58,503 bases of DNA from Candidatus Aminicenantota bacterium (GCA_030603565.1 JAUVXM010000009.1:1-58503); one strand, 5' to 3'. Positions 42,845 through 51,501 are shown, counted from the stretch's first letter. Numbers and translations: made by a program. The notes: generated by a model from the sequence alone, not told the origin.

Positions 42845-42868
42845 AATAATAATTAAAAAGGATGTATC

Positions 42869-43463
42869 ATACATAGTGGCAATTTTTATGAATAATTCAG
42901 GCGTACCTGAATTATTCACGAGTCGAGGTTGCTGCAGATGTGGATAAAAGCGGGATTAGGGAAAAAGCGGAATTTTACACTGGGGACGCTGAGGACACGG
43001 ATCTTCACGGATGGACGCGGATAAGAGTAATAAGCTTTTTATTTTTGGCTTGCACCCAAAAATAAAAAGCTATTTCCAATTGTGTGCCAAGAGCACAAAA
43101 TGTAAACCTTTCACAATTTCTTTCTATTTTCCATTTACTATTCACTTTTTTCCGCTTTTAGCAGTATGTCAGTACAGCAGTATTTCTTAACAATGAAACA
43201 ATGAAACAATTTACATTTTACTTAATATTATTTACATTGACATTTCTTATGAATAGTTCAGGCGTACCTGAATTATACACGAGTTGAGGTTGCCGCAGAT
43301 ACGAGGCGCAGGGGATGAAGCTGTGGTCCTTCACTGCGAATACCCTGTAACGAAGTAGATGCGGTAAGATCGGCTCGCCCAAAGGGTAAAAAGTGCTGCT
43401 GATAAAATAAGATATTGTTTTTTTTGAATAAAGCAGCGGCAATTTTTATGAATAATTCAGGCT
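42869..43463. repeat. Cluster of end-to-end palindromic elements (CCTGAATTATTCA family)
   Basis: A right end (GGCAATTTTTATGAATAATT, ending 42902) abuts a left end CCTGAATTATTCACGAGTCG (from 42906) across GTA. A second identical-style junction occurs at about 43250-43280 (TTATGAATAGTTCAGGCGTA). So two elements (about 42906-43262 and 43266-43463) are chained head to tail after a partial one. The second has the GC-rich core with GAGGCGCAGGGGATGAAG. 42945-43240 otherwise holds low-complexity AT-rich DNA and one long hairpin. Confidence 0.8.
43033..43071. terminator. Long AT-rich hairpin
   Basis: AGCTTTTTATTTTTGG (43033-43048) and CCAAAAATAAAAAGCT (43056-43071) are perfect 16-bp inverted repeats with a 7-base loop. 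It lies 190 bp after the membrane-protein stop. It could end transcription, but a following T-run is lacking, so it may be only another repeat relic. Confidence 0.4.
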
Positions 43464-44010
43464 AATGAATTGCTTCCACAGCATCAACTAAAATTCTATA
43501 TTTTGCGCGGGTGATGTCTCTTATATCAATATAGGGGTCATTGAGACGTCTTTGATTTCGGTATATGATCCTGATCATGTTTATACTTTCCAAGTCTCCA
43601 AGGTCGAATTTTTCAGGACTTGTATTCCCTCCGCCTATTCCTAAGGAGATCCATTCATCTTCGTCTGTTTTTGTAAAAACCAGATAATGCATTGTCTCAG
43701 CTTGGGCGCCGACTTGCGGCCTCCTTGCATAGATCGCAATGTCATGCCCTTCGCCATTGGTTGCCTTTAATTCCAGGTCCAGGTATCCGAAAAGTTCGAT
43801 TTCAGCGAAGTCCCCATCAGGTCTTTTTAAGGCTGATTTTGGCCGGTGGACAAGTTCCATTGAGGTTGAAGGCAGTACATTAGTGGCAAATTTAAGGCTC
43901 CCTCTAGTAAAGCCTTTTTGGTCCTGCTGCTGTGTATTTTGAGCTGAAAGATAAACTGTTAGAATCAAGGGGATAAACATAAGCAGAATCAATTTTTTGT
44001 AAGTATTCAT
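43462..44010 (-). CDS. Secreted protein of unknown function
   Basis: A 182-residue protein with a signal peptide (MNTYKKLILLMFIPLILTVY, cleavage near LSAQ). The mature part is beta-rich (FAEIELFGYLDLELKATNGEGHDIAIYARRPQ, WISLGIGGGNTSPEKFDLGDL, YIDIRDITRAKYRILVDAVEAIH), like a galactose-binding-type jelly roll. I cannot name the family. Start 44010 has GAGAAGAAA upstream; a TTG at 44031 is in frame. Its TAG stop is part of the palindromic element end TTAGCCTGAATTATTCA. Confidence 0.72.
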   Translation of the reverse strand: MNTYKKLILLMFIPLILTVYLSAQNTQQQDQKGFTRGSLKFATNVLPSTSMELVHRPKSALKRPDGDFAEIELFGYLDLELKATNGEGHDIAIYARRPQVGAQAETMHYLVFTKTDEDEWISLGIGGGNTSPEKFDLGDLESINMIRIIYRNQRRLNDPYIDIRDITRAKYRILVDAVEAIH

Positions 44011-44040
44011 AATTTTCTTCTCTATATTCAATATATCAGC

Positions 44041-44193
44041 TAACCTGAATTATTCATAAAAATTGCCGATATATATGAAACATCTTTTTTAATTAGTATT
44101 TTACACTGATTCTTATATAGATTCAATTTACTATTTCGTTCACAACGTAATCAATATTTATAATCGCCATTTTTTTATGAATAGGTCAGGTTA
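44041..44193. repeat. Complete 153-bp palindromic element of the CCTGAATTATTCA family
   Basis: Terminal inverted repeats TAACCTGAATTATTCATAAA (plus AATTGCCGAT) and ATCGCCATTTTTTTATGAAT (plus AGGTCAGGTTA) enclose AT-rich DNA with no reading frame. No target duplication beyond a possible TA is visible. It occupies most of 44032-44238. The same outer ends bound the element at the right window edge (58366). Confidence 0.85.
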
Positions 44194-44238
44194 ATAGTAA
44201 ATGAAAAAGCATCTTCTTATGTTTCTAAAAAAAAAGAC

Positions 44239-44276
44239 TTGACACTGTAACTAAAAATATATATATTTAGTTACAG
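44239..44276 (+). promoter_or_regulatory. Promoter with overlapping palindromic operator for the DUF6088 gene
   Basis: TTGACA (44239-44244), 17-bp spacer, TATATT (44262-44267). CTGTAACTAAA (44245-44255) and TTTAGTTACAG (44266-44276) are perfect 11-bp inverted repeats spanning the spacer and -10. This is a textbook autorepressed toxin-antitoxin promoter arrangement. Confidence 0.8.
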
Positions 44277-44295
44277 ATAGGAGGTATTAATAGAG

Positions 44296-44904
44296 ATGCA
44301 AACCGTTGCAAATAATATTATAAATCGAATATATGGTCATGGAAGGGGTTGGTGCTTTACCTCTAAAAATTTTTATGACATAGGAAGCCCCGAAGCAATT
44401 CGTATTAACCTGCACCGATTAGAGAAAGAAGGCGTCATCCGCCGGCTCATTCGAGGTCTATATGAATATCCTAAAAAGCATCCGACCATCGGACTCCTGT
44501 CGCCGAACCCTCAAAAAATTGCTAAGGCTATAGCTTTACGTGATGCAGTGCGTATTCAGCCTTCAGGGGCTTTTGCAGCAAATATGTTAGGCTTATCTGA
44601 ACAAGTCCCAGCGAAAATCATCTTTTTAACAGATGGCCCCAGCCGCCGCATTAAAATTGGGAGGCAGGAGATCCTGTTTAAAAAAACAACTCCTCGCAAT
44701 TTGGCGATGAATGGGAAGTCCAGCGCAGCATTGATTCATGCATTAAGACACATAGGTAAAAGGCAAATTAAACAGCAGCATATCGAACATATAAAGAAGA
44801 CAATGGACAGTAGAACAAAAGCGATCTTGAAAAAAGATAGAGTCTTTGCTCCTGAGTGGATGTACCCTGTAATTGATAGAATCGCGGGAGGTTCAAGTGC
44901 TTGA
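44296..44904 (+). CDS. DUF6088 / AbiEi-like antitoxin
   Basis: A 202-residue protein of the DUF6088 type, the antitoxin partner of nucleotidyltransferase toxins. An N-terminal winged helix (IINRIYGHGRGWCFTSKNFYDIGSPEAIRINLHRLEKEGVIRRLIRGLYEYPKK) is followed by IQPSGAFAANMLGLSEQVPAKIIFLTDGPSRRIKIG and LIHALRHIGKRQI. An AGGAGG site precedes the start. It is driven by the operator/promoter at 44239. Its toxin is reduced to a remnant overlapping its stop. Confidence 0.82.
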   Translation: MQTVANNIINRIYGHGRGWCFTSKNFYDIGSPEAIRINLHRLEKEGVIRRLIRGLYEYPKKHPTIGLLSPNPQKIAKAIALRDAVRIQPSGAFAANMLGLSEQVPAKIIFLTDGPSRRIKIGRQEILFKKTTPRNLAMNGKSSAALIHALRHIGKRQIKQQHIEHIKKTMDSRTKAILKKDRVFAPEWMYPVIDRIAGGSSA

Positions 44905-45072
44905 ATTTGCTAAGCGTCCAATCCATGATCGCCTCGTATTTTTTGAGGAGGTTGCAACCAGGCAGAACACAGGCTATCTGAGTTAAAAACCGATTACAGA
45001 GAGATGCAAGAGATGTTTTACGAAACATACCCAAATTTTGATGAACTACTTGAGCAACTAAAAATCCTATAA
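44897..45072 (+). pseudogene. Collapsed nucleotidyltransferase (AbiEii-like) toxin gene
   Basis: From a GTG at 44897, overlapping the DUF6088 stop, the frame reads VLEFAKRPIHDRLVFFEEVA and TRQNTGYLS then stop, the usual toxin N-terminus. One frame over (44983-45072) it continues LKTDYREMQEMFYETYPNFD and ELLEQLKIL, the usual C-terminus. About 200 residues including the GG-x-DxD nucleotidyltransferase core are missing, and the junction is out of frame. Confidence 0.68.
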
Positions 45073-45127
45073 GATAAAATTAATTCCAGTGTGATAAAAT
45101 TTACTCGGGAGGCAATAAGGCAAAAAA

Positions 45128-47323
45128 ATGGTTAACGTTCCCTATTTCAAACGTATTGCCGGAGAGCTCGGCATTCGAGATAACCAGGTAGTAGCTGTAG
45201 CTGCGTTGTTCAAGGAGGGATCCACCGTTCCTTTTATAGCGCGCTACCGCAAAGAGGCGACCGACTCTCTCGATGAGGTGGCTATCACCGCTATCCGTGA
45301 CCGGCTCGAGCAACTGGCGCAGCTGGATAAACGGCGTGAGGCAGTTCTTAAATCTATGACCGAGCGGGAGATTCTGACAGCCGAGCTGGAAGCAGCAATT
45401 GGCGGGGCCGACATCCTCTCCGAGCTGGAAGACCTCTATCTCCCCTATCGTCCCAAGCGCTGCACCCGGGCCTCCATCGCCAGGGAGAAGGGGCTTGAAC
45501 CCCTGGCAGCCATTCTCCTGGATCAGCGCGATAACTGCGATCCGGAGAAAGCAGCAGCCGCCTTTGCCAATGCAGAAAAAGAAGTCAACTCGTGCGAAGA
45601 TGCTCTTGCCGGGGCCCGCGACATCATTGCCGAGAAAATCAATGAAGACAGCACAATTCGGGCCTGTATGCGTGATTGCTTTAATAATTCAGCGACAATC
45701 ACTTCACGGGTAAAGAAGAAGAAAGCAGGCGAGGCAGGAAAGTTCCGTGATTGCTTCGAAAGGGAAGAGAAGGCCCTGGCCGCCCCCAGCCACCGGATTC
45801 TGGCGATGTTTCGCGGTGAGGCAGAAGGTTTTCTCAATCTTCAGGTTCGTCCTCCCGAGGCTGAAGCGCTCCAACTTATCCGCAGTCGCTATGTCAGAGA
45901 AACTAACTCCTCTTCCGATCAGGTCGCGCTCGCGGCAGAGGATGCTTACAGACGACTCCTTGCTCCCTCGCTGGAGAATGAAATTCGTCAAGTACTTAAA
46001 GAGGCAGCCGATACCGAAGCCATCCGCGTCTTCACCGAAAACATACGAGAACTTCTCATGGCCGCTCCTCTTGGACAGAAACGGATCCTGGCTATCGATC
46101 CCGGCTTCCGAACCGGCTGTAAAGTGGTCTGCCTGGATGCCCAGAGCAAGCTCCTTTATGACACTGTGATCTACCCGACCATGGCGAAGAATCGGGTCGA
46201 AGAGGCAAAGAGAATTCTCCTTAAGCTGGTGGACGAGTACCGGATTGAAGCCATTGCCATCGGCAATGGTACTGCCAGCCGCGAGACAGAGAGATTTGTC
46301 CAATCTTGTGGCTTACCAGCCGCCATCATTGTTGTTCAGGTAAACGAGAGTGGAGCATCCATCTACTCTGCGTCAGAGATCGCGCGTAAGGAATTCCCGA
46401 ATCATGATGTGACAGTGCGCGGCGCGGTTTCCATCGGTCGCCGCCTGATGGACCCGCTGGCAGAACTGGTCAAGATTGACCCCAAGTCCATCGGAGTGGG
46501 GCAGTACCAGCATGATGTAGAACAAGGGCGACTTAAAACCGGCCTGGATGATACAGTCATGAGCTGCGTCAATAGGGTGGGAGTGGAAGTCAATACAGCC
46601 AGCCAGCAGCTTCTGACTTACGTCTCAGGGCTGGGCCCTGCGCGGGCAAAGAATATTGTCGAATACCGGGACGAGAAGGGAGCTTTCAAGAGCAAGGCTG
46701 AACTCAAAAAAGTCAAAGGCCTGGGAGCTAAGGCCTTTGAACAGGCTAGCGGGTTCCTGCGGATTCGTGGCGCAAAAAACCCTTTGGATGCGAGCGCTGT
46801 CCATCCTGTGCGCTATGCTCTGGTCAATCGTATATGCAAAGATCTTGGTATAACTGTGGCCGAGCTTGTAAGTAGCGAAGAGAAACGCCGGGAGGTCCGA
46901 TTGCAATCCTATGTAAATAGGGATGTGGGACTCCCCACTCTCCAGGACATCATGAGTGAGCTGGCCAGACCGGGACGTGACCCTCGCAACCGTTTCGAGG
47001 TTTTCTCCTTTGCTGAAGGTATTGATAAGGTCGATGACCTTCAACCAGGAATGCGCTTGCCGGCGATCGTCACTAATGTCACAAACTTTGGCGCCTTTGT
47101 TGACATTGGTGTGCATCAGGACGGACTGGTCCACATCTCCCAACTTGCAGACGGATATGTCTCAGATCCAGCTAAGGTGGTTAAGGTGGGACAAAAGATC
47201 ATGGTTACTGTTAAGGAAATCGATCAGAAGCGAAACCGGATCAGCCTCTCCATGAAGAGTGAGCCTGACAACGCCAAAAATGAAAATTCTACAGTCAGGC
47301 AACTGGCGTTAAAGCAAAAGTAA
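45128..47323 (+). CDS. tex: Tex-family RNA-binding transcription accessory protein
   Basis: A 731-residue Tex protein. The helical N-terminus has AVAALFKEGSTVPFIARYRKEATDSLDEVAI, then a YqgF/RuvC-like nuclease domain (KRILAIDPGFRTGCKVVCLD, about 325). The helix-hairpin-helix region is LTYVSGLGPARAKNIVEYRDEKGAFKSKAEL, and the C-terminal S1 domain (about 640-715) has GMRLPAIVTNVTNFGAFVDIGVHQDGLVHISQL. The protein ends soon after S1. The DNA is visibly GC-richer than its neighbours, suggesting either transfer or expression-related bias. GGGAGG lies 15 bp before the start, rather far. Confidence 0.95.
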   Translation: MVNVPYFKRIAGELGIRDNQVVAVAALFKEGSTVPFIARYRKEATDSLDEVAITAIRDRLEQLAQLDKRREAVLKSMTEREILTAELEAAIGGADILSELEDLYLPYRPKRCTRASIAREKGLEPLAAILLDQRDNCDPEKAAAAFANAEKEVNSCEDALAGARDIIAEKINEDSTIRACMRDCFNNSATITSRVKKKKAGEAGKFRDCFEREEKALAAPSHRILAMFRGEAEGFLNLQVRPPEAEALQLIRSRYVRETNSSSDQVALAAEDAYRRLLAPSLENEIRQVLKEAADTEAIRVFTENIRELLMAAPLGQKRILAIDPGFRTGCKVVCLDAQSKLLYDTVIYPTMAKNRVEEAKRILLKLVDEYRIEAIAIGNGTASRETERFVQSCGLPAAIIVVQVNESGASIYSASEIARKEFPNHDVTVRGAVSIGRRLMDPLAELVKIDPKSIGVGQYQHDVEQGRLKTGLDDTVMSCVNRVGVEVNTASQQLLTYVSGLGPARAKNIVEYRDEKGAFKSKAELKKVKGLGAKAFEQASGFLRIRGAKNPLDASAVHPVRYALVNRICKDLGITVAELVSSEEKRREVRLQSYVNRDVGLPTLQDIMSELARPGRDPRNRFEVFSFAEGIDKVDDLQPGMRLPAIVTNVTNFGAFVDIGVHQDGLVHISQLADGYVSDPAKVVKVGQKIMVTVKEIDQKRNRISLSMKSEPDNAKNENSTVRQLALKQK

Positions 47324-47389
47324 GCGGCACCTATTGTTAGAAATTGAACGAATTTTTTGAAGAGAAATTCAAATAAAAGGAGTCTAAGG

Positions 47390-47560
47390 ATGAAAGGAAT
47401 TGGGAAAATTCAATGCTTTTATCTCAAGTTTAGACCATATTCTCGGAAGCATTGATGCAGGAAGGGAACCGAAAAAAGAAAGCATAAAGATCGGGATAAT
47501 TGGCACCATTTTTCCCATTGATCAACTAGTTGAAAAACTTAAACTCCAAGCAATGCTTAG
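47390..47560 (+). pseudogene. 5' remnant of an unrecognised gene, cut by a repeat
   Basis: A good ribosome site (AAAGGAG) precedes an ATG at 47390, but that frame stops after 21 codons. Shifted by one, the sequence codes for LGKFNAFISSLDHILGSIDA and KIGIIGTIFPIDQLVEKLKL, a plausible protein start that runs into the repeat at 47561. A frameshift plus truncation is inferred. I do not recognise the family. Confidence 0.35.
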
Positions 47561-47976
47561 AACAATTTTTATGAATAACTCAGGGTACCTGAGTTATTCA
47601 CGAGTCGAGGTTGCCGCAGATACGAGGCGCAGAGGATGAAGCTGTGGTATTTCACCGCGAATCCGCTGCAACAAAGCAGATGCAGTGAGATCGGCTTGCC
47701 CGGAGGGTAAAAAGTGATGATAATAAAATAAGTTATTGTTTTTTAAATACTGTATCGGCAATTTTTATGAATAATTCAGAGTACCTGAGTTATTCACGAG
47801 TCGAGGTTGCCGCAGATACGAGGCGCAGAGGATGAAGCTGTGGTATTTCACTGCGAATACCCTGCAACAAAGCAGATGCGGTGAGATCGGCTTGCCCGGA
47901 GGGTAAAAAGTGATGATAATAAAATAAGTTATTGTTTTTTAAATACTGTATCGGCAATTTTTATGAATAACTCAGG
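47561..47976. repeat. Tandem 196-bp palindromic elements (two copies plus a partial end)
   Basis: A right end (47561-47584) is followed by two near-identical units, 47588-47779 and 47784-47976, repeating every 196 bp. Each starts CCTGAGTTATTCACGAGTCG, contains the GC-rich core GAGGTTGCCGCAGATACGAG, and ends CGGCAATTTTTATGAATAA. Only a handful of bases differ between units, so this duplication is recent. No reading frame explains it. Confidence 0.9.
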
Positions 47977-47996
47977 TTAAGTATAGAAACTATAAA

Positions 47997-48296
47997 TTAA
48001 TCAATTTCTAACTCATCAATTCTAAGCAGTCTATGGCCTTCAAATACTGTTAAAATTTCAATTTTATCTTTTTTTATCCTATATATTATCCGATATTTTT
48101 TTACAATAATTTCCCTGATTTCTGGATTTAAAATACCGGGAACTGTTCTTCCAATTTTTGGATTCTGCGAGATTGATTCACCCCGTTCAATTAAATAATT
48201 AATGAATGTTTCGGCTCTTTCTGGATTATCCGTTCCAATGAATTCTTCAATTTCATTTAATTTTTCTAAGGCTTCTCTTGTCCAAATTACTGTCAT
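47997..48296 (-). CDS. RelE/ParE-family toxin
   Basis: A 99-residue ParE/RelE-type toxin: VIWTREALEKLNEIEEFIGTDNPERAETFINYLIER, GRTVPGILNPEIREIIVKKYRIIYRIKKDKIEILTVFEGHRLL. The REIIVKKYRIIYRI strand is the ParE hallmark. It overlaps its antitoxin gene by 4 bp, as expected for a coupled operon. Its stop lies 20 bp from the tandem repeats. Confidence 0.9.
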   Translation of the reverse strand: MTVIWTREALEKLNEIEEFIGTDNPERAETFINYLIERGESISQNPKIGRTVPGILNPEIREIIVKKYRIIYRIKKDKIEILTVFEGHRLLRIDELEID

Positions 48297-48586
48297 TTAG
48301 AATTCCTTATGGCTCTTCTTTCTTTTAATTCTTCTTTCAACTCTTTTGTGCTATAAATATCACCTGATTCAATGTCAGATAATCCCCTATTTACAGAATT
48401 AAGAAATAATTTCTTATGTACAAGTTCATCATATTCAGAAGGTGAAATTAACACTCCAGCAGGTCTTCCATTTTGGGTGATTACTAAAGGATGACCAGTA
48501 TTCTGAACATTCTTGAGACACTTAGACAGACTTATTTTAAATTCTCCTATTGGAATAATATCATTTGACACATTTAAATTGTTCAT
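48293..48586 (-). CDS. Phd/YefM-family antitoxin
   Basis: A 97-residue antitoxin with the Phd/YefM N-terminal DNA-binding fold (IIPIGEFKISLSKCLKNVQNTGHPLVITQNGRPAGVLISPSEYDEL) and a charged, flexible C-terminus (LKEELKERRAIRNSK) for toxin binding. It precedes the ParE-like toxin and is read from the promoter at 48611-48651. Confidence 0.9.
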   Translation of the reverse strand: MNNLNVSNDIIPIGEFKISLSKCLKNVQNTGHPLVITQNGRPAGVLISPSEYDELVHKKLFLNSVNRGLSDIESGDIYSTKELKEELKERRAIRNSK

Positions 48587-48610
48587 ATTTCTACTCCATA
48601 TTTAAACCTG

Positions 48611-48651
48611 TATTTAGGTCTAAATATAACATTCTTTTATGCATTTTTCAA
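48611..48651 (-). promoter_or_regulatory. Promoter and palindrome of the Phd/ParE operon
   Basis: On the minus strand TTGAAA (48651-48646), 17-bp spacer, TATATT (48628-48623). The palindrome TATTTAGGTCTAAATA (48611-48626) overlaps the -10 and start region, a likely Phd operator. The remaining 48661-48774 shows nothing. Confidence 0.7.
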
Positions 48652-48774
48652 GTACTTTATTAGCAGCTATACACGTTCATACACATTAGGGATGTCCATC
48701 CCCATCTAAAGAACCGGTGAAAGGCAAAAGACCACTTTTCACGCATCGAGAAATTATATTTTACACCAGCACTG

Positions 48775-51066
48775 TTAAAAGGTGAATTCCAAGCCAGCAT
48801 AAATGGCTCTCGGTTTGGATGGTCCGTAGACATAACCTGCGTCCCGGTAGATACCTTTGTCCAGATCTTTCTGATAGGAGTTAAAAAGGTTATATGCGCC
48901 AAAAAAGAAGTTAATCGAGTTTTTGTCACCTAGGGAAACAGATTTTGTCATTTTGCCATTAAGTACCCAGAAAGGATCGGATGTCTCCAGGCGGTCTTCA
49001 GGAATATACCCAGCATAATGGGGCACCTTCATGCGGCCGGTGTATTCGAGTGAGAGGTCGATGTCCAAGAGCTTCTGATTTTCGTAGCTGAGGGTGATAT
49101 AGCCGTAGGTGTTGGGCGTTCGGAATAGATCGGTTGATCCAAAGTCCGGCTCAGGCTCGTCTAAGTGACTGCGCTGAACGGTCCATCCCGTCATGAAGTT
49201 TATATACGTGGCAAGCTGGTATCCGAATTCAGCTGAGACTCCGTATACTTTTGAATTCGATCCATTTATTCTCTCGAACACCAATGCGTTTTCCCTAGGA
49301 TCGAATTCCTTCTCTGTAAGAAGAAACGTGTCGGCAAGCAGTGTGTAAAAACCTTCCACGCTCATCTGGATGTTGTTTCCACCAAGCATGCGGCCAAAAT
49401 CCAGTCCCGAGCTTATGCCGTAGGAAAACTCTTGTATCAGATCCGGTGAGTTTTCAATGATCATTCCTTCACCTCCGACTTGGGTGATGTGGAGGTCTTC
49501 GTCAAAAACTTGAGGGGCACGGAAGCCTGTTGAAAGTGTGGTCCTCCAGCTGAGGTCTTTGGCCATATTGAGCAGTAGGCTCAAGCGAGGATTGAATATG
49601 AGGTCTGAGACGAGAGAGTGTTTGCTCAGCCTTAAGCCTGCGAGTAGCGAAACTGTGGAGTTGAATTTGACATCATCCTGCATGAATAAGCCAAACTCGC
49701 GGTAGATGTCGTTGATCTCTCGACCGTAACCGAGAGCCTTGTCTTCGATTTTTTCTCCCTTGAACTGGATTCCCCCAGAGAGCAGGTGTTTCCCCGCTTG
49801 ATAGTTCATCTGGCCGTTTAGAAAAACCACGGGATTTTTAGACGATCCATAGGCGTTCAGATCTTGTTCGGATCCGTAATAGGTTTCACGCTTCGCCTCA
49901 ATAAAGGAGATACCAAGGTTGTAGAAAAGGTGACTGGATAGATAGTGGTTCCATTCTCCTGTGAGGCCGTTGAGATCTGTATCTATGGATTCTGTGATAT
50001 CGGTTTCGTGAGGAGGCAGATCGAATTTGTTCCCGCCGCGCCGATTTTCAGTAATCCGGTAGAAGCTCAACTTTAGTTTTCCGTCTATGCCTGGGAAGTA
50101 GTTAAAGAAATTTAACCCGAAATTCGTGCTCTGCATCTTCCCGACTTCAGAAAAGCCGTCACCGTCAACGTCCACAGGCTGCCGTCTTTTATAGTTAGTA
50201 AAAAGAAATCCTTTGGTGTTGCCATCATTTGTGATGAGGCTAGTCCGGAATCCTGCGTTGGTGAAAGGCTCACCGGATATGGCTTCCTGATGAAGATTAA
50301 GGGTAGAACCATTTTCCATAGGCTCTTTGGTTTGGACATTGATGACACCGGCGACAGCGTTCCCACCGTACAATGCCGAACCTCCACCTTTGACAATCTC
50401 GATCCGGTTGAGCATCTCTGCTGGAATCTGTTCCAAGCCGTAAACACCGATCATGGAACTAAATACAGGAGAGTTATCGATGAGAATCTGCGAATACTTT
50501 CCTCCCATGCCATTGATGCGCACTTGGGTGAAATTGCAGTTTTGGCAGTTGTTTTCAACTCTCACCCCTGTGGTGAGGGCGATGGCCTCAGCCAACTGGG
50601 TAGCCTGTTTTTGATCGATCTGTCGCGCGGAGATAACCAGCGTTTTAACCGGAACCTCCATATAAAGCTTAGGGGTGCGGGTGGCAGTAACTACGATCTC
50701 TTCGGAGAGTTTCTTTATAAGAGTGATGGCAAAGGTCCTGCTGTTTTCTTTGAGTTCAAAGATTTCGGATCTGTAATCCATATATCCGGTGGCAAAGACT
50801 TTGAGGTGGTATTTTCCCGGAGGAATACCCAATAACTCAAAGAATCCTTTTTCATCACTTTCTGAAGTTTTGCTTAGCTCAGGAATAAGAATTGTGGCTT
50901 TGCGTATCAGCGCACCGTCGTATCCCCTGATGATACCAGAGAGTTTTAGGTCTGTAACCTTTCTGGAAAAATCCCTATGGTTGGGCTCTATGTCAGCTCG
51001 TATTTGCTGACAGGGTATGAATATAAACATTCCAAGAATAATAATGACTGTTAAGGTTTTATGCAT
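48775..51066 (-). CDS. TonB-dependent outer-membrane receptor
   Basis: A 763-residue receptor with signal peptide (MHKTLTVIIILGMFIFIP..). It carries an N-terminal carboxypeptidase-regulatory-like domain (IIRGYDGALIRKATILIPEL..GFFELLGIPPGKYHLKVFATGY, about 40-105). The plug (about 125-240) has EEIVVTATRTPKLYMEVPVKT and RIEIVKGGGSALYGGNAVAGVINV. A 22-strand barrel ends in the terminal-Phe signature AIYAGLEFTF. The layout resembles FepA/BtuB-type or metal-complex receptors. It follows the CPAC small protein on the same strand by 93 bp, and AAGGAG precedes the start. Confidence 0.94.
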   Translation of the reverse strand: MHKTLTVIIILGMFIFIPCQQIRADIEPNHRDFSRKVTDLKLSGIIRGYDGALIRKATILIPELSKTSESDEKGFFELLGIPPGKYHLKVFATGYMDYRSEIFELKENSRTFAITLIKKLSEEIVVTATRTPKLYMEVPVKTLVISARQIDQKQATQLAEAIALTTGVRVENNCQNCNFTQVRINGMGGKYSQILIDNSPVFSSMIGVYGLEQIPAEMLNRIEIVKGGGSALYGGNAVAGVINVQTKEPMENGSTLNLHQEAISGEPFTNAGFRTSLITNDGNTKGFLFTNYKRRQPVDVDGDGFSEVGKMQSTNFGLNFFNYFPGIDGKLKLSFYRITENRRGGNKFDLPPHETDITESIDTDLNGLTGEWNHYLSSHLFYNLGISFIEAKRETYYGSEQDLNAYGSSKNPVVFLNGQMNYQAGKHLLSGGIQFKGEKIEDKALGYGREINDIYREFGLFMQDDVKFNSTVSLLAGLRLSKHSLVSDLIFNPRLSLLLNMAKDLSWRTTLSTGFRAPQVFDEDLHITQVGGEGMIIENSPDLIQEFSYGISSGLDFGRMLGGNNIQMSVEGFYTLLADTFLLTEKEFDPRENALVFERINGSNSKVYGVSAEFGYQLATYINFMTGWTVQRSHLDEPEPDFGSTDLFRTPNTYGYITLSYENQKLLDIDLSLEYTGRMKVPHYAGYIPEDRLETSDPFWVLNGKMTKSVSLGDKNSINFFFGAYNLFNSYQKDLDKGIYRDAGYVYGPSKPRAIYAGLEFTF

Positions 51067-51159
51067 AATTTTCTCCTTAAAAATTGCTTGCGTCCTCTGA
51101 ATAAGTGGTTAGGATACACTCTCGCTTTCCAGGCGGATTGCGAGATAAAATTGAGGAAA

Positions 51160-51501
51160 TTATGCAGAAGGCGGGGAACGGGAAGATGGAATGATGATAG
51201 TGTTTGAGGTATATATGAAAGAATATGAGCTTTCAAGCAAACCTGTGCTTGATGGCGGGGGCAGATGGAAAAAATTTATCTGGCTGGTTGTAGAGGTGGA
51301 ATTCAGAAAATGGCAGGCTGGGCAGTCATTATCATCTTGTGTATTGTCTTGGGTATTATTGGGACTGGGAAGATTTTGGTTTGTTTCATAGTCATAAAAG
51401 ACCTGGATGTGGTCCTCAGTATGGAAAAAATTGATGAACAGAGTAACACAAAGGAATGTTAACAGAAAAAACAAATTTAATCCTAATCTGTCTTTTTTCA
51501 T
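51160..51501 (-). CDS. Small membrane-anchored protein with CPACH motif, upstream of TonB receptor
   Basis: A 113-residue protein with one N-terminal membrane helix (LGLNLFFLLTFLCVTLFINF), a His-containing FFHTEDHIQV, and an Asp/Asn-rich stretch with DCPACHFLNS. The C-terminus is Ser/Thr/Pro-rich. A CxxC-H arrangement on the outer side suggests metal or heme binding. Similar short CPxC proteins occur beside metal-related TonB receptors, but I cannot name the family. Confidence 0.65.
   Translation of the reverse strand: MKKDRLGLNLFFLLTFLCVTLFINFFHTEDHIQVFYDYETNQNLPSPNNTQDNTQDDNDCPACHFLNSTSTTSQINFFHLPPPSSTGLLESSYSFIYTSNTIIIPSSRSPPSA

Noticed and set aside
47588-47976. Tandem repeats as a possible CRISPR array
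   Set aside because: The repeat unit is 196 bp with conserved content throughout; there are no short repeats with unique spacers and no cas genes.
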